NCBI RefSeq assembly: GCF_039710355.1 | Contig: NZ_JBDKWZ010000019.1 | Span: forward strand, 1 to 64,000 | Length of the DNA stretch: 64,000 nucleotides | Source: Rapidithrix thailandica | GTDB taxonomy: Bacteria; Bacteroidota; Bacteroidia; Cytophagales; Flammeovirgaceae | Direction: 5' to 3' | In this document: positions 9,294-16,508 of the stretch, piece by piece | Numbering within the stretch: position 1 is the stretch's first letter | How the letters are laid out: each line of letters begins with the position of its first letter | Program-made: the position numbers and the translations under genes | The notes under the pieces: generated by a model | What the model was told of the DNA's origin: nothing | Database searches by the model: none | Seen by the model: only the letters and a program-made list of their open reading frames with translations

Positions 9294-9307
9294 ATGATTT
9301 TAATCAT
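9294..9307 (-). promoter_or_regulatory. FNR/CRP-like palindrome upstream of nrfH
   Basis: ATGATTTTAATCAT has perfect arms ATGAT/ATCAT and contains TGAT-N4-ATCA, the core of the FNR/CRP consensus TTGAT-N4-ATCAA. It sits 82 bp before nrfH in the only long leader of the operon. Oxygen or nitrite control by a CRP/FNR-family protein is an inference from the motif and the function of the operon. A weak -7 candidate (TAATTTAG, minus strand, 9241-9248) lies between it and the gene. Confidence 0.5.
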
Positions 9308-9384
9308 GGTTTTTAGGGAGAATATTTTTTATAGAAGAAAAGTGTAAAAAACAGGTTCTGTGTCTTTTGAGGTACTTCGCTTTA

Positions 9385-9430
9385 TTTTTGAAACATTTTT
9401 CAGGAAAAAGAAAAAGGTTAATTCACTTCT
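9385..9430 (+). repeat. 162-bp repeat family, 3' fragment (copy A)
   Basis: This stretch matches the last 46 bases of the three full copies at 31253-31414, 50234-50395 and 53685-53843 almost base for base (TTTTTGAAACATTTTTCAGG, then an A-rich tract, then AATTCACTTC). The 5' two thirds are missing. It lies 84 bp before the metallophosphoesterase, in the same direction. Confidence 0.85.
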
Positions 9431-9513
9431 TTATAAAAAAATATAAATTCCGTAGTTATTTGTCAGGGAAAAGCGATTGGTACTTGTCCTAAGGAAAAAG
9501 ACATTCGAAAAAT

Positions 9514-10527
9514 ATGAAAGGAAGAAGAAAATTTCTACAACAACTCACGATTGGTTCGGCAGGTTTGATGTTGCCTTTTACTTCTGTGGCATTGGGTAAA
9601 ACCCACAAATGGAAATCGTTGAAATTTGGCGTGATTGCCGATCCGCACAAAGACATCATCCCGGATGCGGACCAACGGCTAGAGGCCTTTATCGAAAAAG
9701 CAGAGGAAGAAAAACCTGATTTTATAATCAATTTGGGTGATTTTTGTTTTGCCAAGGAGCAAAATAAACCTTTTTTAAAGCGCTTCGAACAAGTAAAAGT
9801 TCCAACCTATCATGTCCTTGGCAATCATGATATGGATTATAATACCAAAGAGCAAATGATGGAATTTTTGGAGATGCCCGGAAAGTATTATTCTTTTGAT
9901 AGCCAAGGTTATCATTTTGTGGTACTGGATGCGAACTATCTGTATCAGGACGGTACGTTTACCGACTATCAAAAAGGGAATTTTTATGTAGATTTCAATG
10001 TAAGAACTTTTATTGACGACCGTCAAATCGAATGGTTTCAAGCCGATTTGGAGGCGACTTCCAAGCCTACCATTGTTTTTTCTCATCAAGGCTTGATGCA
10101 TCATCAAATGGGAGTAAAGAACCGGTTAAGACTTCAGTTAATTATGGAACAAGTCAACCAAAAGGCCGGGTACAATAAAGTAATAGCTTGTCTTAACGGG
10201 CATAACCATATCGACTTTCACCGGGTGCTGAATGGTATTCATTATTTTGAAATCAACAGTATGTCATATCATTGGTTTGGGCATAAGAAATTTTTAAACC
10301 ATTATGACTCACAGCTTTTGGAACAATATCCCCATTTACCCAATATGGGTATGTACAAAGAGGCTTTGTATGCCTTTGTTTCGATTGAGCCCAAAGGAGG
10401 GATTTTAAAAGTACAAGGAGTGCGTAGTCAATGGGCGCCTGTTACTCCGGAGCGAGTGGGAATCCGTAAAGGTATTTTCGGAAGTGAAGGCACTCCGCAA
10501 ATTTCCGATTACGAAGTAAAGTTATAG
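9514..10527 (+). CDS. Exported calcineurin-like metallophosphoesterase
   Basis: The 337-residue protein starts with GRRKFLQQ plus a hydrophobic stretch, a Tat-like or Sec-type export signal (about residues 1-28). The metallophosphoesterase motifs follow in order: GVIADPHKD (motif I), LGDFCF (motif II, GD), LGNHDMD (motif III, GNHD), FSHQG and NGHNH (last metal ligands). Such enzymes hydrolyse phosphomono- or diesters with a two-metal centre. The substrate cannot be told from sequence. It is a single gene, convergent with fbaB, with a weak terminator between them. Confidence 0.85.
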   Translation: MKGRRKFLQQLTIGSAGLMLPFTSVALGKTHKWKSLKFGVIADPHKDIIPDADQRLEAFIEKAEEEKPDFIINLGDFCFAKEQNKPFLKRFEQVKVPTYHVLGNHDMDYNTKEQMMEFLEMPGKYYSFDSQGYHFVVLDANYLYQDGTFTDYQKGNFYVDFNVRTFIDDRQIEWFQADLEATSKPTIVFSHQGLMHHQMGVKNRLRLQLIMEQVNQKAGYNKVIACLNGHNHIDFHRVLNGIHYFEINSMSYHWFGHKKFLNHYDSQLLEQYPHLPNMGMYKEALYAFVSIEPKGGILKVQGVRSQWAPVTPERVGIRKGIFGSEGTPQISDYEVKL

Positions 10528-10547
10528 CTTCCCGGAAAATCGTAACA

Positions 10548-10593
10548 AAACAAAGGACTCCCCTTGACTTTATTAAGTGGAGCCCTTTTGTCG
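10548..10593. terminator. Imperfect hairpin between convergent genes
   Basis: ACAAAGGACTCC and GGAGCCCTTTTGT pair imperfectly around about 16 bases, with A-rich and T-rich flanks. The position between two convergent genes suits a shared terminator. Confidence 0.5.
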
Positions 10594-10598
10594 TTTGG

Positions 10599-11660
10599 TT
10601 AGGCAAGGTCAATTTCTTGTGTGAGATATACATCCTGAATCAAGTGCAATAACTCAATTCCCTCTTTCATCGGGCGTTGGAAGGCTTTGCGTCCGGAGAT
10701 CAATCCCGAACCTCCGGCTCTTTTGTTAATCACGGCAGTTTTCGCAGCTTCGGCAAAATCAGAGGCTCCTTGAGAAGCTCCGCCGGAGTTGATCAATCCG
10801 ATCCTGCCCATATAGCAGTTGGCTACTTGGTAGCGGCACAGGTCAATGGGGTGGTCGCTGCAAAGCTGTTCGTACATAGCCGGGTGGGTTTTGCCAAATT
10901 TCAATTGGGTAAAACCGCCATTATTGGTAGGGAGTTTTTGCTTGATCAAATCGGCCCGTAGTGTGACGCCGAGGTGATTGGCTTGCCCGGTCAGGTCGGC
11001 TGCCGTATGAAAATCCGTGGAACCCTTTTTGAAATCACTATTGCGCAAATAACACCAAAGCACGGTGGCCATGCCCAACTCATGGGCTTCTTCAAACGCC
11101 TGGGCAATTTCCACCATTTGCCGGTTAGCTTCTTCCGAACCAAAATAAATCGTAGCGCCTACTGCTACTGCACCCAGTTCCCACGCTTCGCGCACAGAGC
11201 CAAACAGTACTTGATCGTATTTATTCGGGTAAGTCAGTAATTCATTATGGTTGATTTTGACAATAAAAGGAATTTTATGGGCATATTTCCGGGACATTAA
11301 GGCCAAGCCTCCGAAGGTCGTAGCAACTGCGTTGCATCCTGCTTCGAGAGCTAATTCCAAAATATTTTCCGGGTCAAAATAAATCGGATTAGGCGCAAAA
11401 GAACTACCGGCTGTATGTTCGATACCTTGATCTACCGGCAATATAGAAAGATAGCCACTACCCGATAGTCTGCCTGTATGGTAAATTTGCTGCAAGCTCC
11501 TCAGCACTTGCGGTGAACGGTTACTATGGCCAAAAGCATTGTCCAAATGATCAGGGCCGGGGAGGTTCAGTTGTGTCTTGCTAAGGGTAGTACATTCATG
11601 TTGTAGTAAGGCTTCTGCTTCTTTGCCCAGAAGGGAAGCGATGTGATCCATGGTGTTCAT
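10599..11660 (-). CDS. fbaB: Class I fructose-bisphosphate aldolase (FbaB/DhnA type)
   Basis: It cleaves fructose 1,6-bisphosphate to triose phosphates, or the reverse, through a lysine Schiff base and without metal. At 353 residues it fits the bacterial FbaB group. Recognisable parts are SILPVDQGIEHT (about residues 72-83), EAGCNAVATTFGG, PFIVKINHNELL, LINSGGASQG and AGGSGLISGRKAFQRP (phosphate-binding loop near the end). The neighbouring genes are unrelated. The ATG at 11660 is the clear start. Confidence in the family is high. Confidence 0.93.
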   Translation of the reverse strand: MNTMDHIASLLGKEAEALLQHECTTLSKTQLNLPGPDHLDNAFGHSNRSPQVLRSLQQIYHTGRLSGSGYLSILPVDQGIEHTAGSSFAPNPIYFDPENILELALEAGCNAVATTFGGLALMSRKYAHKIPFIVKINHNELLTYPNKYDQVLFGSVREAWELGAVAVGATIYFGSEEANRQMVEIAQAFEEAHELGMATVLWCYLRNSDFKKGSTDFHTAADLTGQANHLGVTLRADLIKQKLPTNNGGFTQLKFGKTHPAMYEQLCSDHPIDLCRYQVANCYMGRIGLINSGGASQGASDFAEAAKTAVINKRAGGSGLISGRKAFQRPMKEGIELLHLIQDVYLTQEIDLA

Positions 11661-12255
11661 AATTGATGTGTGTTTAAAGGTTTTTGTTTATTGTTGAAAG
11701 AGAACCAAAATGACTTGGAAGAGAAGCGCAATTGAGGAAGATTACTTCATTTTCCTATTCCATTTTATCCTTTCTCACTTTTATAAGAAAGATAAAAAAG
11801 GAATTCATTCTTTTCAAATGTAATCAGGCATTCCATCATAAAAGAAATGGCGAACAATGACTTTCTGAAAGGCTGTGAAAAATTGCTTTTTGTGATGGAT
11901 AGAGATTCAGAGGGATATAAAATATGAGTAGGTGAGATAACCCGAAGCTCAAGATATTTAAAGAATTAATAGTTTAATAACCCTGACTTTTATTCCATAT
12001 AATCTGTTTTTAAGTATTTGGCTATCATGGTTTTATTGATGATTGTGTCAAGTAGGGTTTACCTCCTTTCTCAAGCCCTGTTATTTGCTATCTTGAAAAT
12101 TTATTTTTTACTATATGTATACTTTTTATTAAAAAAGTTTAGTATTTTTAAACTTAAAGAAGTACTATTCTCCTATATAGACAGGATTGTGAGATGTTAC
12201 TGATTATACTTTGAAAGTACTCGTTTATTTGAGAATATATAAACCTTTGATTCAG
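11661..12255. other. Long gene-free stretch of 595 bases
   Basis: AT-rich. It holds a 26-codon ORF at 11848 (reads MANNDFLKGCEKLLFVMDRD and six more residues) and a 61-codon hydrophobic ORF at 12018-12203; neither shows a recognisable family. No hairpin or repeat was seen. Both ORFs are probably chance. Confidence 0.4.
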
Positions 12256-12936
12256 ATGTTAAAACTTGTCGTTTTTGATATGGCGGGTACCACCGTCAAC
12301 AATACTTTTGGCGTACATGACAGCCTGATTGCTGCTTTTGCCAGTGAAGGCATTTCCATCGATCGGCAATTAGCCAATAAATCCATAGCAGTACCTAAGC
12401 CGGTAGGGGTGCGCAGGATATTGGATGCGGTAAAAGGAAAGGGGCATTGGGAAGAAATGCAGGCAGTAGCTATTCACGAAAGGTTTCAAAAAGAAATTAT
12501 TCGATTTTATCAGGAAGATAAAAGTGTAGAGGAAATGCCAGGTTGTGTGGAGTTGTTTAAAAAATTAAAAGCCAAAGGAATCAAAATTGGGATTGATACG
12601 GGATTTGACAGACGGACAGCCAATGTTATTATCGAGCGTTTGAAGTGGCTTGAGAAGGGTTTGATTGATGCCAGTGTAACCAGTGATGAAGTGGAAAAAG
12701 GCCGGCCCTATCCGGATATGATTGTCCGGCATATGGAACAATTTCAGATTGGGTCTGCTAAGGAAGTGGCGAAAGTAGGAGACACTCCGGCTGATATTCA
12801 ACAAGGGAAAAATACGGGTTGTGCTCAGGTCATTGCCATAAGTTCAGGAGCATTTACTCTTGAAGAGCTCCAACGGGAAGAACCGGATATAATCATCCAT
12901 CATTTGTCGGAATTGTTAGAGATCTGGAATCTATAA
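12256..12936 (+). CDS. Phosphonatase-like HAD hydrolase
   Basis: A HAD-superfamily phosphatase of the PhnX-like group. The nucleophile motif VVFDMAGTTVNN is at the N-terminus (DxAGT as in phosphonatases instead of DxDGT), motif II lies in IKIGIDTGFDRRT, and motif IV is KVGDTPADIQQGKNTGC near residue 175-190. A cap domain lies between residues 15 and 95. The ATG at 12256 is chosen because the nucleophile then sits about residue 8, as in the family; an in-frame TTG at 12211 would add an unneeded leader. No phosphonate genes are nearby, so the substrate is unknown. It ends 9 bp from bioD, convergently, with no terminator between. Confidence 0.8.
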   Translation: MLKLVVFDMAGTTVNNTFGVHDSLIAAFASEGISIDRQLANKSIAVPKPVGVRRILDAVKGKGHWEEMQAVAIHERFQKEIIRFYQEDKSVEEMPGCVELFKKLKAKGIKIGIDTGFDRRTANVIIERLKWLEKGLIDASVTSDEVEKGRPYPDMIVRHMEQFQIGSAKEVAKVGDTPADIQQGKNTGCAQVIAISSGAFTLEELQREEPDIIIHHLSELLEIWNL

Positions 12937-12945
12937 CGTAAGTGC

Positions 12946-13605
12946 TTATCCATCGAATCGTAAAGGGGCCCTATCCAAAGGCATATGAATGACCCGGCAC
13001 TGAGGGAAGTGTTGATGTAAATATTCTTTAAAAACCTCCAGGGTATCAATAGAAATATGTTCGGGAGCTTTGGGATAGTGATTGTACACCAAATATTTTA
13101 CCTCAATATTTCGATGCAGACAGGCCTCCAGTGACAATAAAGTATGATTGATGCTTCCCAAACGGGCCGAGCTGACCAAGGCCAATGGAAATTGATGCTC
13201 CTGAATAAAATCAATAGTGGTGTATCCCGGTTTGACCGGAACCAGCAAACCTCCGGCACCTTCTACCAATACGGTTTCATAAGAGGTTTGTAACTGTTCA
13301 ATACTTTGTAATATGACGGAAGGATCAATTTCTTGTTTTTCCAAGGCAGCCGCCAAGTGGGGAGATGCCGGATACTTAAACACATAAGGGCAGGTCGCTC
13401 CCTGGTAATCTTCCGGAAGAAGGTCAATACCACAGAGCTTACGATGTGTTTGAATATCTTCCGAAATGCCTTGGCAACCTGTTTGGGCCATTTTGTGGGT
13501 GATTACTTTTTGCCCTTGATCCATTAGGTATTTGGCCAATAAACCGGTGAATATACTCTTGCCCGCGTCCGTATCGATAGCACTGATAAAAAGAGGTTTG
13601 TTCAT
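12946..13605 (-). CDS. bioD: Dethiobiotin synthetase
   Basis: BioD closes the ureido ring of dethiobiotin from 7,8-diaminopelargonate, CO2 and ATP. The 219-residue protein begins with a modified P-loop, SAIDTDAGKSIFTGLLA (residues 8-24; the usual form is TDVGKT). VLVEGAGGLLVPV (about 113-125) is the conserved EGAGG motif. It is the last gene of bioF-bioG-bioC-bioD, 34 bp after bioC. Confidence 0.95.
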   Translation of the reverse strand: MNKPLFISAIDTDAGKSIFTGLLAKYLMDQGQKVITHKMAQTGCQGISEDIQTHRKLCGIDLLPEDYQGATCPYVFKYPASPHLAAALEKQEIDPSVILQSIEQLQTSYETVLVEGAGGLLVPVKPGYTTIDFIQEHQFPLALVSSARLGSINHTLLSLEACLHRNIEVKYLVYNHYPKAPEHISIDTLEVFKEYLHQHFPQCRVIHMPLDRAPLRFDG

Positions 13606-13639
13606 GATGTTGGATCTTAATGATTGGTCAATCGTGGTC

Positions 13640-14407
13640 TTATTTTTTTCTTAAAATGATGATTTGTGGATGGTAAGTAAGCTTGACAGATCCGTTATGT
13701 TGACTGAATTGGCGGATATATTCTTCTTGAAACTGTTGAAATTTCCCGGGTGTCCACTTTTGCCTTTGAAGGCCGTTCACTCCGGTTTTTTGTAAATGCT
13801 TCAATACCTCTTTCGGGCAGGCAAAGTAGAGAGTTTCCCAAAACTCCTCGGTGTATGCTATTTCAAATATCTCTTGAAGTTCATGACTCCAACTACTTAA
13901 CTCATAGTAGGTTAAGCCGCTTCCCGTTAAGGTTTTTATTTCTTTGAAATTTTCATTGCCAAAGGTGCTGAATGCAATCAGTGCCCCCTTTTTCAACGAT
14001 GTATGGACCTTCTTTAAAAAGGCAAAGGGTGATTCAAACCATTGTATGGTAGAGCCACTGATCAGCAAATCCGTGGCTGTAGGGATATGTATCTTTTCCC
14101 CATCTCCCCAGCAATACTGTACGGATATTTGAGGATGGTTCTGTAAAATGACTTCGAGCAAAGGTTTTACCTCCGGTACCAGGTCGTTAAGGATGAGATG
14201 CTTGACAATCGCTTTTTCTAAAAAACACCGGGTCAGGGTTCCGGTTCCGGTGCCAATTTCAACAGCATTCTCAAAAACACTTCCTCCAAGTTCCAAGGTC
14301 TTATTGACGAGTTTTTCAGCGACTTTCCTTTGTACTTGAGCTTGTCCGGGATAAGATGCTAAACTCCGTTGAAACCGCTTTTTGACCACTGTCTTATCCA
14401 TCTTCAT
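13640..14407 (-). CDS. bioC: Malonyl-ACP O-methyltransferase
   Basis: BioC methylates malonyl-ACP with SAM so the fatty acid machinery can build pimeloyl-ACP methyl ester. SAM-binding motif I is AVEIGTGTGTLTRC and the post-motif region LLISGSTIQWFESPFAFL matches BioC (the STIQW pattern). The start is set at the ATG at 14407, which overlaps the bioG stop in ATGA; the longer TTG start at 14428 is less likely. This gives 255 residues, normal for BioC. Tight overlap with bioG indicates translational coupling. Confidence 0.92.
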   Translation of the reverse strand: MKMDKTVVKKRFQRSLASYPGQAQVQRKVAEKLVNKTLELGGSVFENAVEIGTGTGTLTRCFLEKAIVKHLILNDLVPEVKPLLEVILQNHPQISVQYCWGDGEKIHIPTATDLLISGSTIQWFESPFAFLKKVHTSLKKGALIAFSTFGNENFKEIKTLTGSGLTYYELSSWSHELQEIFEIAYTEEFWETLYFACPKEVLKHLQKTGVNGLQRQKWTPGKFQQFQEEYIRQFSQHNGSVKLTYHPQIIILRKK

Positions 14408-15063
14408 ACACTTAGTAATTGTTCCCAATTTTCAAAGAAATGAAAAGGAGCATGTGCTGCATCTAGCGTGTGCACCTCCGTACCACGTCCGTTCCAAAAA
14501 TGAAGTAAATTTTTTATGGGAAAGATCCTGTCCTGGTTACCAATCAACGCCTTATCCCAGTTAAAGGAGGGAGTGGGGAGGGACATTACCTTCTCCAGGA
14601 AAAATGCCAGTTCTTCCCGCTGGTTTTCCAGGGTTCTTTGAGGGGGTGTAAATTGTTGAAAAGCACTTTTGCTTCCCAGCATTCTGAAAAAGAATTTGTC
14701 GCGCGAAGCCTCTGAAAAATGATCCAACGTACCTTGAAAAGTCGCAATGGGAATGCCCAACTCATCGTGAATGGCAGACAAAGTGCCGTTGATGGCGATG
14801 GTTTTAGTAAAAGGAAAGGTGTTGTTTTCAAACACATTCCCAGCTGCCCAAACACCCATGGACCATGCTACCAAATATACTTTTTGATAAGCTTCTAAAA
14901 ATTGCCAATCTTCCTTCCAAGGGAGGTGGTACGAATGAATATAGCAAATGTCGGAGGTGTCAGAAGACAGGTGCGTCACGATTTGCTCATCGAGTCCCCA
15001 GCCCCCAAAGAAAAGGATAAGTTCTTGCGTTTCTTTTTCTCTTTTATTCCAAACCAGCTTCAT
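14404..15063 (-). CDS. bioG: Pimeloyl-ACP methyl ester esterase BioG (DUF452)
   Basis: BioG removes the methyl group from pimeloyl-ACP methyl ester, ending chain extension; it replaces BioH in some bacteria. The 219-residue protein has the DUF452 features: ILFFGGWGLDEQ at residues 16-27 (oxyanion region), AWSMGVWAAG with nucleophile Ser68, and a C-terminal DAAHAPFHFF with the catalytic His. It overlaps bioF by 20 bp and bioC by 4 bp. Placement between bioF and bioC supports the call. Confidence 0.9.
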   Translation of the reverse strand: MKLVWNKREKETQELILFFGGWGLDEQIVTHLSSDTSDICYIHSYHLPWKEDWQFLEAYQKVYLVAWSMGVWAAGNVFENNTFPFTKTIAINGTLSAIHDELGIPIATFQGTLDHFSEASRDKFFFRMLGSKSAFQQFTPPQRTLENQREELAFFLEKVMSLPTPSFNWDKALIGNQDRIFPIKNLLHFWNGRGTEVHTLDAAHAPFHFFENWEQLLSV

Positions 15064-16198
15064 AGGCTTTCAATGCTTCAATCAATAGGTTTATTTGTGA
15101 TTCCTCCATCCCTGCATGTAATGTAAACCGGACCCTGGCAGTGCCTTTTGGTACGGTCGGATGCCGGATCGGCAAAGCATAGATTCCCTTGCTTTGTAAA
15201 TACCCGGAAAGGTTTTCTGCTTGTTCATTACTGCCCACCACCACCGGTACAATATGTGAATCGCCCGGCACGGCAAAGTTCGAAAATTTCGTCAGTTCAT
15301 TGCGAAGGTTTTGGGTGATTTGTTGTAGATGATTTCTTCTGTTTTGAAAATCAGAGAGTTGCTTAAGAATGAAATAAGTCCAGGCTACATTGACCGGAGG
15401 GAGACCTGTCGTAAAAATCAAACTCCGCATTTTATTGACAAGAAAGTCTTTAACTATCTGATTGCAAATGAGATAGGCGCCTTGTGAGGCCAGGGCTTTT
15501 CCAAATGTTCCCACAATCAAATCGACTGCTTGCAGGCACTGGGCTTCTTCGGCACAGCCCAAGCCCTTGTCGCCCCGTACGCCAATTGCATGGGCTTCAT
15601 CCAGATACAAAATGAAGCCGTATTTTTTCTTTAAGGCAAGTAAAGCTTGTAAATCGGTCGTATCCCCATCCATACTGAAAATCGACTCAGTGACTACATA
15701 GATACATTTATGGGTTGAAGCGTGCCTTTGTAACAAGTTTTCCAAATGCTTGAAATCCTGGTGCTTGAACCGGACAAAGTCGCATGAAGCCAAGCGAAAA
15801 CCATCGATCAGACTGGCATGCACCATTTTATCCGCAATGATTAAATCATCTTTATGGCATAAGGCAGAAAGGATACCTGTGTTGGCATGGTAGCCACTGT
15901 TCAAAATCAAGGCGGCTTCCCGTTGAAAAAGAGTGGCTAGTAGCTCTTCTGTCTTTAAATATTCTTTATGATTGCCTGTGAGTAGCCGGGAAGATGAAGC
16001 ACTGAATGGGAATAGGGAAATATCCGGGTGTTTTTCAAAAAACTCTTTTTGTAAATGAGGTAAATCTCTCAAACCCAAATAATCATTGGATGATACATCC
16101 AGTAACTCTTTACCTGGCGGAGATTTTAAAAAACGGTGATTTTTACCTTCCTTTAGTTGGCTTAACTCCTGTTGCAAGGCTTGCTCAAACGTGTTCAT
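15044..16198 (-). CDS. bioF: 8-amino-7-oxononanoate synthase
   Basis: BioF joins pimeloyl-ACP and alanine with loss of CO2, using PLP. The 384-residue alpha-oxoamine synthase has DVSSNDYLGL (about 34-43), ALILNSGYHANTGILSAL, VVTESIFSMDGD, LYLDEAHAIGVRG (PLP-binding Asp/His) and VGTFGKALASQGA with the Schiff-base lysine near residue 235. It is the first gene of the bio operon. A perfect -7 promoter element lies about 70 bp upstream. Confidence 0.95.
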   Translation of the reverse strand: MNTFEQALQQELSQLKEGKNHRFLKSPPGKELLDVSSNDYLGLRDLPHLQKEFFEKHPDISLFPFSASSSRLLTGNHKEYLKTEELLATLFQREAALILNSGYHANTGILSALCHKDDLIIADKMVHASLIDGFRLASCDFVRFKHQDFKHLENLLQRHASTHKCIYVVTESIFSMDGDTTDLQALLALKKKYGFILYLDEAHAIGVRGDKGLGCAEEAQCLQAVDLIVGTFGKALASQGAYLICNQIVKDFLVNKMRSLIFTTGLPPVNVAWTYFILKQLSDFQNRRNHLQQITQNLRNELTKFSNFAVPGDSHIVPVVVGSNEQAENLSGYLQSKGIYALPIRHPTVPKGTARVRFTLHAGMEESQINLLIEALKAYEAGLE

Positions 16199-16267
16199 GG
16201 TATGTATCGATTAGTCTATTTCAGCTCGTTTACAAGGGTCGATGAATTTCATGGGATAAGAGGATTA

Positions 16268-16275
16268 CAAACTTA
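16268..16275 (-). promoter_or_regulatory. Bacteroidota -7 element for bioFGCD
   Basis: On the minus strand this reads TAAGTTTG, an exact TAnnTTTG match, 70 bp before bioF. A CTG near 16296-16298 is close to the TTG expected for the -33 element. No known biotin operator could be recognised. Confidence 0.45.
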
Positions 16276-16508
16276 AAAGCTTGTTCGATGAGATGCAGGC
16301 CTGGGTTAACCTTTTGTCCACCTTCACTTCTTTTCTTCTATCCTTTCGTCCATACCTTTTTTGCAAGCTTAAGGAATTGTCTGCTTTTGGAGCGTAGTAG
16401 ATGAGAATTTTTTCTATATTTTTATCTCTTCAAGTCCTTTTCGGAAGAATTGCTTTCATGAATTATGGAGGTAACCGGTATTTCAATCAATGATTTAAAA
16501 CAAGCAAA

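Noticed and set aside
12018..12203. A 61-codon hydrophobic plus-strand ORF before the HAD hydrolase gene
   Set aside because: Composition is AT-driven (mostly F, L, Y, I), no family, no ribosome site, and it ends just before the real gene; probably chance.
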